Below are positions 47,601 through 62,000 of a DNA stretch of 64,000 bases, piece by piece. Each line of letters opens with the position of its first letter. Within the stretch, counting starts at the first letter, position 1. Position numbers and translations under genes: made by a program. This DNA is from Sternotherus odoratus (taxonomy: Eukaryota; Chordata; Testudines; Kinosternidae). The DNA is taken from assembly GCA_032164245.1 (NCBI GenBank), contig JAVMKO010000006.1, positions 106,533,450 through 106,597,449 of the forward strand, written 5' to 3'. The notes beneath the pieces are model-generated. The model saw only the letters and a program-made list of their open reading frames with translations, did no database searches and was not told where the DNA came from.

Positions 47601-47738
47601 CCAATTCCCTCCCCCACAAGCCAGTTTCTCTCTCCCCATGGGAGATAGGACCCCGTCTCCCATCCCCACCCCACACTCACCCTGCACCAGGCTCGTCACC
47701 AGCAGTGCTATGGCCAGCGGGAAGCAGAGACGTCCCAT
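41667..47738 (-). CDS. Protease F: S1A serine protease lacking the 191-220 disulfide
   Basis: Exons on the minus strand are 47681-47738, 47222-47248, 45010-45172, 44539-44810, 42346-42515 and 41667-41969, a 993-nt frame encoding 330 aa. The signal peptide is [20 protein letters not shown]. The propeptide cysteine (GCGKR) and Cys122 (SPVCLL) are present. The activation site is WR|ILNG. The triad is intact: [13 protein letters not shown] and GDSGGP. The segment before Ser195 reads KGTAP, giving Gly189, Thr190, Ala191 and Pro192. After SWL (Leu216) the loop [15 protein letters not shown] has no Cys220. So both cysteines of one conserved bond are gone, and the trypsin pocket is gone too. The tail is Ser/Thr-rich with Asn-X-Thr sites, then hydrophobic ([12 protein letters not shown]), a GPI-type signal. 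An LTR sits about 300 bp upstream of the start. Confidence 0.85.
43120..43172 (+). repeat. (CA)n/(CACAGA)n microsatellite
   Basis: cacacacacacacag followed by acacacagacacagac repeats, in protease F intron 4. Confidence 0.85.
43760..44440 (+). repeat. Degenerate TGTATAAC-type tandem repeat split by a CR1 fragment
   Basis: Loose repeats of ctgtataac, ggataactacacaact and similar words run from about 43760 to 43930 and resume at about 44345-44440. The CR1 fragment 44056-44340 lies between. It is in protease F intron 4. Confidence 0.6.
44056..44340 (-). mobile_element. CR1 LINE fragment (protease F intron 4)
   Basis: Reverse-oriented CR1 sequence: ccatgaactcctctagttct, ggcagtgagttccacaggtt and the gtgaagaaggacttcc block. 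Confidence 0.75.
45275..45390 (-). repeat. 75-bp tRNA-like unit (protease F intron 2)
   Basis: One and a half copies with gagagaacccaggggtcctg and tccaggagctggggcgagaa. Confidence 0.7.
45838..46600 (-). mobile_element. Retroelement segment, family 4, copy 1
   Basis: ggggtacagata, cttccccaaggcacaaatcc and ttgtccttggacggtattgc recur at 51060-51180 in the same orientation, as do the downstream ggaggcttgaaaataatata and acattttattata-type pieces. The antisense polyadenylation-type signal suggests minus-strand sense. Confidence 0.6.
46914..47100 (+). repeat. Degenerate CCCTAA-like repeat (protease F intron 2)
   Basis: aaccctaaccctcattataa and repeats of aatgataaccttaacc, preceded by three gacagaaa units. 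It corresponds to 31842-32095 near relic D. Confidence 0.75.
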
Positions 47739-47829
47739 GATCCAACCTTGCCCAGTCCGGTCTTAGCTAAGCCTAGCTGCCTCCATCTCTCCAACCAAAG
47801 CCCATCTGGGGAGCGACCGCACCTGGGCA

Positions 47830-47841
47830 GGTTTTTCTAGA
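47830..47841 (-). promoter_or_regulatory. TATA-like box of protease F (altered)
   Basis: The minus strand reads tctagaaaaacc where E has ccataaaaacc, about 95 bp before the start codon. The first T-A step differs and may weaken the box. Confidence 0.45.
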
Positions 47842-48041
47842 CACAGCTCCTGCCCCCGCCCTCCCCAGATCTAGGGAGAACAGATACGACCGAGCCCACA
47901 ATGAGCTACACAAGGAAACAAACGCTGACAAATCCAGCACACCGGCAAGGCATGACCGTTCTCATTCCGTTCTGCCTGGAATTGCTCCACTCGGGACAGA
48001 CACACGAAAACCTGCGCTGGCCCAGGTTAACATGGGGCGGC

Positions 48042-48684
48042 TGTGACGGAGTAGGAATACGGTGTCGTGTGCCTCAGTTTCCCCTTTGCATTTCTTAAGT
48101 GTCTATGTGAAGGAATAGGGGCTGAGAGTGTAAGCAAGCAGGCAACGCCCTCTCCCCTGTCTGCAGGTGTCCATACCTGAAGCTGTAATCTGACCCTAAG
48201 TCGGGGAGGGAGGTCACCTGACCTGGCTGAGCCAGGGGGGAGGAGGGGCTGGAGAAAGGGTTTGGAGTCTGAAGCTGGCTGGAGTCAGGCAGGGAAGGCA
48301 GAGGAGTTATCTCGCTCTCTGGCCCCCAAAATGGATCCAGCTGAGGCCTCACATTCGCTGTATGGTCTGGGTTAAACCAGATAAAGGTCATCGAATAAAC
48401 CTCTGTTTTACTGGCTGGCTGAGAGTCATGTTTGACTGTGGATTTGGGGTGCAGAACCCATGGGCTCCCCCAGGATCCCGCCCAGGCGGGCTTGCTGGGG
48501 GAAGCACACGGAGGGGCAGAAGGTGCTGAATGCTCCGAGGACAGACCCAGGAAGGTGGAAGTGGGGACCCCTGAAGCTCCTAGCCTGGGAAACAGGCTGT
48601 GTACGGAGAAGGGGCCCTTCACCCGGAGTCCAGTCTGGCTTCCTAGGGAGCGGTTCCAGACCATCGCCTGGGCGCTCCGTGACA
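48042..48684 (+). mobile_element. LTR, family 2, copy 3, in the protease F upstream region
   Basis: It starts tgtgacggagtagg and ends gcgctccgtgaca, the reverse complement of the copies at 16596 and 19883. Flanks gcggc and gcggt are a near-match 5-bp duplication. cgaataaacctctgttt is its polyadenylation-type signal. The paralogous upstream regions of E and relic D lack it. Confidence 0.8.
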
Positions 48685-48839
48685 GCGGTGCATGGTGATT
48701 TTCTCGTCTCTGTTTCATTAGCAATTGAATGTGTCAAGAACAGATAGACAAGGAAGGAGCCGGGCAAAGCGAAGATTGTAATGGGGGTAAGATTAGCATG
48801 GAGGGGTTCCTGGAGTCTCAGGTGATCAGCTGGTCTCAC

Positions 48840-49130
48840 CCTTGGTCTAACACAGGCCGGAGAACTGCCCCCAAATAACTCCGAGAGCAGAGCTTTTTCA
48901 GAAAAACTGCCAGTCTTTATTTAAAAATTATCAGTAAGGAAGAACCTACCATGGCCCTTGGTAAATTCTTTCCATGGTTAATTACTCTCGCTGTTAACAT
49001 TTTCTATCTTATCTCCAGTCTGAGTTGGTCTAGATTCAACTTCCAGCCATTAGATCATGTTAGACTTTTCCCTGCCTGATTGAAGAGCCCATTATGAAAT
49101 ATTTGAAGGGGATTTCTCCCTGCATGGGGC
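48840..49130 (-). mobile_element. CR1 LINE fragment
   Basis: Reverse CR1 sequence: cagaaaaactgccagtcttt, cccttggtaaattctttcca and ggttaattactctcgctgtt. Confidence 0.8.
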
Positions 49131-49204
49131 CTGATGAGGTTAAGGTGGCTGAGTAGGCCAATTAAACTGTAACCAGGCCTTAAGGGGACACAAGTGATAG
49201 GTTC

Positions 49205-49515
49205 TTCTGATCCCAAAGGGCCAGCCCCACACCCAGGTCAATATGTAACTTAGATCTGACCCAAAAATCACATTGGTGCCAATCCTTTAGTAGCTAAAAT
49301 CTAAAGATTTCTTTATACAAAGAAAGGTGAGAGTTAGAACTGGTTAAAAAGAACCAATTAAAATAAAAAATCAAAATCAAAATTGGTTAAAAGAATCAAT
49401 TCCAGACAGTTCTGGCAAAGTTCTTGGTTCAGGCTCGTAGCAGCGATGGAATAAAGTGCTGGCCTACGTCAAGTCTCTGGAGAGCATCCACAGCTTTGCT
49501 GATTTATTTTCCCTT
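49205..49515 (-). mobile_element. Partial LTR, family 1 relative
   Basis: cacccaggtcaatatgtaac, caatcctttagtagctaaaa and tctaaagatttctttataca match copies C and D with many differences. The outer part is missing. Confidence 0.65.
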
Positions 49516-49888
49516 GGTAAATAACACATGTATTTTTAAGTGCCCTGCAGGTGTGTCCATCCATTGCTAAGGGAACCCAGGCGTCCTGGTCCTACCCCAG
49601 TTTGACTCATTGCATTCCACCTCTCGGAATTAGCCCGAGGATTGCGAGGGGATGGAAATGTCTCTTTTTCAGTTTCTCTTCCAAACACGTTGGGAAACCT
49701 CTCTTTCCTAAGCTGGAGGCAGAACCCAGGAGTCCTGACTCCCAGCATGCCCCTCCCACCACGCTCTAACCAGTAGATCCCACTCCCAGAACTCCATTAT
49801 AAATACTGTCAGGGTAAGGGACTCTACTAATTCAGCCAGAGCTCCTTCTGAACCAGCATTGTTGAATCTGAAATATCTGTGTATAACT

Positions 49889-50029
<141 letters not shown>

Positions 50030-50439
50030 GTTTTTGTTTTTCATTTTTGTTTTTTCAAAGCCTGTTCTCAAGATATGAAATAGCTGTAAGTCCCGCGGTG
50101 CTCTTCCCAGGACCCAGGACTTGAATCCCAGTGTCCAGGCCAAATTGTGACTCACTCGCTCCCATTTTGGGTCCCGGGCTCCGTCTCGGTGCTGAGTGAG
50201 CCATTCCCATGTGGCTTTGCGGTGTGGCTGTTCTCCTGCTGCTCACCCCAGAGGTGGCCGCTTCTTGGTGCCAGACGGGGATCTCTGTACATATGGTGGA
50301 AATTTCTGAGGGGTGTATCCCCCCAACACCCTTCTGCCCCCCCCATACCTGCTCCTCCCCTGGGCTCTTCTCTTTCCCCAGGGACTGTCTCTCTCTATGT
50401 GTCTTTCCCGACGGGCCCCCCCATCTCGATCCCAATACA

Positions 50440-51900
50440 CACATCAGATAAAGTGTGTGCTCAGAGCGCCTTTTATTCCATACTTTTTAATCTTTTCATT
50501 TCGATGAACAGGGAGGCGCATTGATCTCTGGGGGACATTCCTATGGGGGGAGACACACCCATTCTCTGTCTCTTGGCGTATTGAAATTAAGAGTGAATTC
50601 CCTTTCTAAGACCACATGCCAGCTCACCTCTCAGAGACGGGCTGGAGGGGGTACCCCTCGATTCCCTTTAGAAGTGACCCCCTAGGGGTTAGAGGAACCA
50701 GGCCAGGCTGGAATTGCAGGAGTGAGACTCATGAGAGAAACCAAATGGCCGGGGTCGAGGGTCTGTTACCAAGAATACCAGGAGGCCAGGCCCAGAGGGA
50801 TGCAGCCAAATCGGGAGCTTGGAGCTCTCACTGAGAGAGCACAGGGGCGGAGCTTGTACCGCAGCCGGGGTTCATGGCCCCCCAGTCCTGGCATGTGATT
50901 GTTCCCAGGTCCTCTACAGACTGGGGTTCAAGACCCCTATGTTCCGATAGCTGTCAGATGCGGGGTGGTATGTTCCCTTTGTAACAGACACACAGTAACT
51001 CAGATAGCAGGTAGGGCTTGGACGGAGGATTCCCTTTGTCAGGCTTCCCCCTGAACTATGGGGTACAGATGTGGGGACCCCCTTGAAAGACTCCCTAAGC
51101 TTATATTCTACCAGCTTAGATCAAAAACTTCCCCAAGGCACAAATTCCTTTCCTTGTCCTTGGACGGTATTGCTACCACCACCACGTAATTTACACATAA
51201 ATTCTGGTGTAGGGTCACTTGGAATCCCTTCCCCCCCCCCCGCCAAATACCCCCCAAACTCCTTCACCCTCTTTCCTGGGGAGGCTTGAGAATAAAAGAC
51301 CAACTAATTGCCTTAGCAGTACGAGCACAGACCAGCCCCTTTGTCTTCGGGACACTGAAAATCAACCAGGGTCTTAAAAGAAGAACTTTATTTATAAGGA
51401 GAAAGTAAAAGAATCGCTCCTGCAAAATCAGGCTGGAAGGTAACTTTACAGGGTAATAAAAAGATTGAAAACACAGAGGATTCCTCTCTGGGCTCAGCTT
51501 CACAGTTCTGAAAACAGGAATAAAACTATCTCTGGAGCGTACAGACATTCACAAGTTAAATCAAGAGATAACCCAACGCATGTCCTTGCCTTACTTACAA
51601 TTCCTGTGATTTCAGATGGATTAGTCCAGGTATATTTGCGGGAGCTGTTGTACCTACTGGCTTCGCCCTCCATCCGGAGGGGGAACAACAAAGAGAGAGC
51701 ACAAACAACCCCCCCCCCCACCCCTTAGATGTGAAAGTATCCCCCCATTGGTCCTTCGGGGCAGGTGCCAAGTCGGTTCTTTGAGCTTCTTAACCCCGTA
51801 CAGGTAAGGCGATTCAGTAGAGCTGCCAAGGAGGGATTTTCTACCCTTCTCTCTATAGTTATGACACCCTTTCTAAGAGTCAGGCTGGAGGGAGGCCTGG
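50440..51900 (-). mobile_element. LTR and retroelement family 4, copy 2
   Basis: The left part has an antisense polyadenylation-type gccttttattcc (50468). The right part (51038-51800) matches 45838-46600. No coding gene is seen. Confidence 0.55.
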
Positions 51901-51919
51901 GCTGGGCCATCTGAGCACA

Positions 51920-51938
51920 GCCAGAAGGGGGCGCTGAA
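51920..51938 (+). promoter_or_regulatory. CTCF-like motif
   Basis: gccagaagggggcgctgaa fits the CTCF core consensus. It lies between proteases F and G. Confidence 0.5.
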
Positions 51939-52454
51939 GGGCTAATTCACCTTGTCCCCCTATCTCTATGGGCTTGCCCAGGGTCTGAGCATGTCGCCCC
52001 CCCCCCGCCCCTCCCCGATTCTCCCATGCGCAAGCCTATTGCATCCGAGGTCTGGTGGGGCAGCGGCGGATGCAGCAGCGCACATGGTAGTGAGGCTACG
52101 AGGATGGGTCCCCCCCCCCGCAAGCCAGTGCAGTGGCAGGGTTTTGAAGGGTGTCCGGGTGTGTGGTGGGGAAACTGAGGCAGAGAAGGTGGAAAGGGAA
52201 AAACCAGGCCAGAGAAGCGGAGCTGCAGGGGCAGGAGGCTGGGAAAGATAATTAGAGAGAGAGACGGAAAAGGATATAACAGCCCCTTCCTGAAAGCAGC
52301 GAGAGATTTTGGCACCCAGAAGAGGAGTGTAGAGAGGCCTCGAAGGTGGCCGGCAAAGGGCCCAAGAGAGGGACAAAGAGGTGGGGCGGAGAACGGAAGG
52401 GGATAAGGACACAATCTGGCATTGAGGAGGTGGGAGGGAGGCTACAGCTTGATG

Positions 52455-52455
<1 letters not shown>

Positions 52456-52521
<66 letters not shown>

Positions 52522-52545
52522 TCCCTGCTGCCCCCTGCTGGAGGA
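52456..52545 (+). repeat. (GT)n plus CTCF-like core
   Basis: About 63 bp of GT, then ctgctgccccctgctggagg. The same composite is at 55-112 and 61939-62018. Confidence 0.85.
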
Positions 52546-52713
52546 AATCGGGACTCTTTGCACTCTCGTTTGCATTAGCCATGTTTGCGCAGGCTTGGGG
52601 GGATCCAGGCCTGGCACCCATCCGAGGCAGCGATGAACTGAACCCCCCTCTGCAGGGCACTTTGATGGGGGCCTAGAGGGATGCGCTGGGGCATGGGAGG
52701 GGGAGGTTTCATC

Positions 52714-56714
<4,001 letters not shown>

Positions 56715-56797
56715 GGCCCAGGTCCCTCCGGATCCACCTGGTCAGTGGTGCCTGGGACCGAATCCTGACTGGGGAGGGGAAAGCTGCGGGGAGGGAA

Positions 56798-56806
56798 ATA
56801 TAAATA
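56798..56806 (-). promoter_or_regulatory. TATA-like box of protease G
   Basis: Minus-strand tatttatat lies about 85-90 bp before the protease G ATG, the same spacing as in the paralogues. Confidence 0.5.
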
Positions 56807-56884
56807 CCCCGGCAGTCTGGTAAACAGGGGTATAAAGATAAAGAGCAGGCGGTGAAAGGTGACAAAGGGAACTCCCCTTCCGAG

Positions 56885-57090
56885 AGCTGAGGGAAAGAAC
56901 CCAGGAGTCCTGGCTCCCAGCACCCCCTGCTCTAATGCACCGGACCCCATTCCCTTCCCAGAGAGAGAACCCAGGAGTCCTGGCTCCCAGCCTCCCCGCT
57001 CTAGCCCATCAGACCCCACTTCCCTCCCAGAGCTGGGGAGAGAACCCAGGAGTCCTGGCTCCCCGCCCGCCCGGCTCTAATCACTAGCCC
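56885..57090 (-). repeat. 75-bp tRNA-like unit, tandem
   Basis: Three copies upstream of protease G (gaacccaggagtcctggctc, ctcccagagctggggagaga). Confidence 0.8.
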
Positions 57091-57539
57091 CCCCCTCCCC
57101 TCCCGGAGGTCATTCATTGGGCTATTTCCTGGTTCCATTCTCACTCCATTAAACCACAAACAGCTTCCTCTTCAAAATGAGTCCAGGGTTTAATATTTAA
57201 ACCCGATGGAGTTGGACTCCTAGGCTGACCATAAACTCTGCTCAGTCCTGTCCCACTTCCCCTCGGATCCCAGCCCCGGGCTCCCCGGCGGGTGAGCTCC
57301 TTGGGGAGATATTCATGGGCCCTTCGCTGCTTCGCTCCCCTCGCTTTGACTGGTTCTTCCCCCAAAGCCAGGAAACCATCTACTGTGTGTCTGTGCTCAC
57401 CCCTTCATCACCATTAATCCTAGAGGGGAGGAATGGGTTGGAGGAGGGGGTGCGGGAATTCAGGACGCCTGGGTTCTATCCCACCATCTGCACCTCTCAG
57501 AACTTCCCTGCCTTGCGGTTTTCAAGCTGTTTATGAATG

Positions 57540-58555
57540 TGACACGGAGCCTGTAAATTGCCGCTGGCGACTTTGCCCGCCCGGGCTGGGCTTTGGGTTC
57601 TCTCCCTAACTCTGGAAGGGAAGTGGGGTCTGACGGGTTGGGGCTGGGAGCCAGGACTCCTGGGTTCTATTCCCAGCTCTGGGAAAGGAATGGGTTTCTG
57701 TCCCTCACCCCTTCAAGCCCATAAGGAACTAGTCCCTCTGCCAATAACTGGGGGCACTCCCTGCTGGAGGACTCTGCCTTCTGTGGGTTTCAAGAGGAAA
57801 AGGTCAGGGGTGGGATTCTCAGCACTTACATGGGCAGGAGGGGGTGGATGTGAGGAGTAGGGGAAAGGGGAGATGATTTTGAGGGGGGCAGGGTGAGAGC
57901 TTGTGGGAAGGGTGGGTTGTGGGGGGGAAAGTGATGTAGGGGGCAGAGGAGGGGATGGATGCGTGGGGCTGGGATGGATGCGTGGGGAATGGGGCAGGGA
58001 ATAGCCCATCGAGGCTGGGGGGTGGGGGATGCACAGCCATGATTGAGCGAATGGGCCCTTCCCCCATTCCCATGAGGTTGGGGGGGGTGTTATGAGTCAG
58101 AGAGCCTGGATTTAGGGTCTGGGGAGTCTCAGCCAGAGGGGAAAAGCCTGACTCTGTGGGTCGGGCTCGAGGGACGTCGGCAGAGTTGGGGGGGGGGATG
58201 TTGTCAGGACCGAGGGGCGCCGGTCTCCCTAATTCTCCTGCTCTCTCTAGGGTGACTCTGGGGGACCCCTCATTTGCTCCCAGGCTGGCGCCTGGTTCCT
58301 GATCGGCATCGTGAGCTGGGGAGTCGCTGCGGCCTCCGCGACCGTCCCGGGGTCTATACCCGGGTCTCCGCCTACTCGGGCTGGATCCAGCAGCAACTCC
58401 CCAGTGTGGAATTCGGGGTGGTGAACGTCACCCTTAGGAGTCAGCCCAACGCCGGCTACGCTCCAGCGCCCACCCCCCTGCTCCTCAGCCCCTCCTGCTG
58501 GCCAGCGCTGCCCTGGGGACGGGGCCACCGCTTTGCATCTGAGCTGCTGATTTAA
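57540..58555 (+). pseudogene. Relic I: promoter/intron 1 fused to last exon of an H-like protease
   Basis: 57540-58160 matches the promoter and intron 1 of protease H (60770-61770; shared cctgtaaattgc, ggaactagtccctctgccaa and aactgggggcactccctgct), but the signal exon is deleted. After about 58165 the sequence changes to an acceptor and exon 6 (58251-58555). That exon has [15 protein letters not shown] and, after a one-base loss near 58330, [19 protein letters not shown] and a Pro-rich tail ending at 58555. Exons 1-5 are absent. It is a copy of an H-type gene with a large internal deletion; the exon frameshift could be secondary. Confidence 0.75.
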
Positions 58556-58599
58556 CTACCAGCCCTGCCGTGGAAAAGACAAGCCATCCGAATCACATG

Positions 58600-58760
58600 A
58601 TTATAGGGCGGGGAGGAGAGTGGGATCTAGTGGGTTAGTGATTGGGGGAGGGGACTGGGTGTCAGGACTCCTGGGTTCTATCCCTGGCTTTCAGAGGGGA
58701 TAGAGATCTGGTGAGTTAGAGTGGGGGTTGGGAGCAGGACTCCTGGGTTCTATCCCTGGC
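58600..58760 (+). repeat. 75-bp tRNA-like unit, two copies
   Basis: gtctggtgagttagagtggg and caggactcctgggttctatc, in direct orientation. Confidence 0.75.
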
Positions 58761-58859
58761 TCTGCCAAAGACTCCCTGTGGGACGTTCCGCAAGTCCCGG
58801 GTCTCTCAGAGTCTCATTTCCCCTAGATATAAAAGGGGGCGAATAAACTTGCCTTTGTC

Positions 58860-58990
58860 TGTTTAGACTGTGAGCCCTTCGGGGCAGGAACTGGCTCCCG
58901 CTGTGGGGCTGGGCAGCACCTGGCACAAAGGATTCCTGGCCCATATTCGGGTGTTGTAGGTCCTACAATAATACAGAGAATACTAGTAAT
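58860..58990 (+). repeat. Old amniote interspersed repeat
   Basis: tttagactgtgagcccttcg, gggcaggaactggctc and the ending caataatacagagaatacta follow a conserved amniote repeat end. The 44-bp minisatellite in protease A resembles the reverse complement of its middle part. Confidence 0.6.
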
Positions 58991-58996
58991 TAATGC

Positions 58997-59440
58997 CTGT
59001 CTGTCTCAACTACATCTGTCTGTCTAGACTGTATATGCCTGTCTGTCTAGTTTGCCTTGTCTGTCTGTCAAGATTGTTTCTGCCCCTCTGTCTAAATTCT
59101 GCCTGTCTAGGCTGTCTGTCTGTTAATGTATTGAATACGACCATCTGTCTCTATTCTGTCCGTCTGCTGGTTTATATTGTGTCTATCGAGACTTTGTCTG
59201 TCTGTACTCTAACCATCTGTCTCTGTTGTGTCTGTCTGTCTGTTTAGATTGTGTCTATCTAGATTGTGTCTGTCTGTGCTGTCTCCATCTCTCTCTATTG
59301 TGTCTGTCTGTCTGTTTATATTGTGTCTATCTAGATTGTGTCTGTGTGTGCTGTCACCATCTGTCTCTATTGTGTCTGTCTGTCTGTTTAGACTGTGTCT
59401 GGAGTGTGTCTGTCTGTCTAGGATGGGTCTATCTCTCATT
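58997..59440 (+). repeat. TCTG-rich degenerate satellite
   Basis: Tandem words of tgtctgtctgtctgttta and gattgtgtctatctaga with a higher-order period near 110 bp. Confidence 0.85.
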
Positions 59441-59582
59441 ACCCACAATGATACAAAGTAAATAACCCCCTAAATACTGTGAATTTCCTTGGACTGTTCT
59501 ATCCTTGGTCATTTACACAACAAAGACAACACAAAGGATTCACGCACTCCTGAGGTGCATACAAACACACCCTGGAGTTTAG

Positions 59583-59583
<1 letters not shown>

Positions 59584-59620
<37 letters not shown>
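59584..59620 (+). repeat. (CA)n microsatellite
   Basis: Pure CA run. Confidence 0.95.
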
Positions 59621-59621
<1 letters not shown>

Positions 59622-60782
59622 GCAGAACCAGGTGAGTCCCCTTGGGAAGGCTCCCTGGCCATTTCAGGAGACATCACCCCGCTCTGCACATGCCCTCCTC
59701 TGGAAGGACCCCGCTAAGCCAGGGGCTTGAATGCCGATGCCCTGGGAAAGTAAAAGGGGTGGGGACACGTGTCCTCATCAGAAGGTGAAGTCTCTCCCTC
59801 AGCGTTCTCAGGGTTGTTTAATCTCTTCCTACTCCCTGTTCAAAGTTCACCAGGAGTGTTTTGTTATTTTAAAGTGCTCCAATGAGAGCCGAGAGCACCG
59901 GTGTGCGTCAGTCATTAAGAGATGGCAGGGATCACTGAAGAGAGGCACCTGACAGTCAGCTGGCGGGGAGGCCAGCGGCTAGCGGGATGGCTGGCCAGAA
60001 CAAGCGCTCAGATGGGAGAGCCAGCCAGGTGCCTTCTTCCCGGGGCGGGAAGCGAACTCACACAGATGCAGTTCTGAAGCCTGGGTCCGCACTGAGCTCC
60101 CGTGAGTGGGGCCTGGTGGGGAGCACCGGAAAGGAACTTTTGGTTGTAGAATTGAAGAACTCCAAGCGGAAGGCGCCACCCCACACGGTCTGGGGTGGGG
60201 GGGGGGGACGTCCGGCTCACCGCTTTACGCTTCTGAATCCGGCGTTTGGCGTTTTCCCTATTTAATATCGGGTGACTTCTCTGCTTTCGCTGAAAGTTTC
60301 TTTTCCACACTCAGACTCTGCGCGGGCGAGCGAGGAAGTGTTGCCTCTCGGAGGCGCCCGGGGTGGTGCGTGATTTCCCCAGGTCACTGGGTGGGGGTTT
60401 GAACCGGTTCTCTGTTGTACTGGAAGCCCTAGATAATCAACCCGGCCCCGGTGGCTGCCAGGTCCACCTGGCAGAAGGGTTACACTTGGGAGCACCCTAT
60501 AAGCCGGTAACCACTCGTTTCCTGCTACCCAGGTTGCAGAGTGAGTGGGGGCTGGGATCCAGGATGCCTGAGTCCTATGGGAAGGGAGATGGGGCTAGTG
60601 GGTTGCATTCCTGGGTTCACTTGCAAGAAGAGTGGGGTCTACTAGAGAGTGGGAGGGGGGCTGAGAGCCAGGACACCTGGGTTCTATCCCGGCTCCGGGA
60701 GGGGGGAGCTGCCATCGGCACCTCTCGTGAACTTATCTGCCTTGTGGTTTTGTAGCTCTCTCTATGAATGTGACGTGGTGCC

Positions 60783-60790
60783 TGTAAATT
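60783..60790 (+). promoter_or_regulatory. Weak TATA-like motif of protease H
   Basis: tgtaaatt lies about 85 bp before the ATG and is conserved in the relic copy near 57555. A better ctataag is at about 60498, some 370 bp upstream, and may serve an upstream first exon. Confidence 0.3.
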
Positions 60791-60871
60791 GCAGCCAGTG
60801 ACTTTGCCCTCCCAGGCTGGGCTTTGGTCCCAGGGCTCGGAGGAGTCGCTGGAGTTGGGGGAACTGGGATC

Positions 60872-61935
60872 ATGGGCGTTCTCCGCTGGCTGCTGGCCGT
60901 TCTGCTGCTGCCCCTGCTGGAGGGTGAGTGTGGGGTCTGCTGGGGTCCTGGCCTTGGGAATCTGCTGGGATGAGGGTTGAGGATCGGAAAGGGACAGAAC
61001 AGGGATTGAGGGATGGAGAGTGGGGGCTGGTGGGTTAGAGCAGGGGGACTGGGACTCAGGACTCCTGGGTTCTGTCTCCAGCTCTGGGAGAAGAATGTGA
61101 TCAGGAGGTTAGAGCGGGGGACAGGGGGCTGGGACTCCTGGGTTCTCTCCCCAAACCTGTGGGGTGAGTGGGTTTCTGTCCCTCATACCTTCATGGCCAA
61201 GTGATGTCCATAAGGAATTACTCCCTCTGCAAAGTGGGAAGTGGGGTCTGGTGGGTTAGGGCTGAGAGCCAGGACTCCTGGGTTCTATTCCTAGCTCTGG
61301 GAAAGGAATGGGTTTCTGTCCCTCACCCCTTCAAACACATAAGGAACTAGTCCCTCTGCCAATAACTGGGGGCACTCCCTGCTGGAGGGCTCTGCCCTCT
61401 GTGGGTTTCAGGAGGAAAAGCTCAGGCGTGGGGTTCTCTACTTGCACTGGGCAGGAGGGGACGGAAGTGGGGGGTAGCAGAAAGGAGAGATGGTTTTTTG
61501 GGGGGGCGAGGGACGGTGGGAAGGGTAGGTTGCAGGTGGCAAGGGGGAGTGATGTAGGGCTAGGGGGGCAGAGGAGGGGATGGATAAGTGGGGTTGGGGT
61601 GTCTGTGTGGGGCATGGGGCAGGGAATAGACCATGGGGCAGGGAATAGTACAACCACAACTGAGAGAATGGGCCCTTCCCCCATCATCCATGGGGGGCAG
61701 TTATGGGTCACAGACCCTGGATCGAGGGTCTGGGCTGTCTTTGGGGAAATCTCAGCCAGAGGGGAAAAGCCTGTAGCAGACTATTTCCCCCTATGTGCCC
61801 CACTTCCTGAGGGGTCACTCCCCAGGCCAGAGAACTACCCCCAACCCATGGGAGGAGGTCGGGGACCCATGGGAGGCAGGCCAATGCTGCCAGGGGGGTT
61901 GTGGGAGGAGAAATTTCTGAGATCTGCCTGTGGAA

Positions 61936-62000
<65 letters not shown>

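Noticed and set aside
50160..50290. Possible protease signal exon (cccatgtggctttgcggtgt)
   Set aside because: It is the widespread gccatgtggctgttcc block also seen at 28490 and in introns of F and G; there is no donor in phase.
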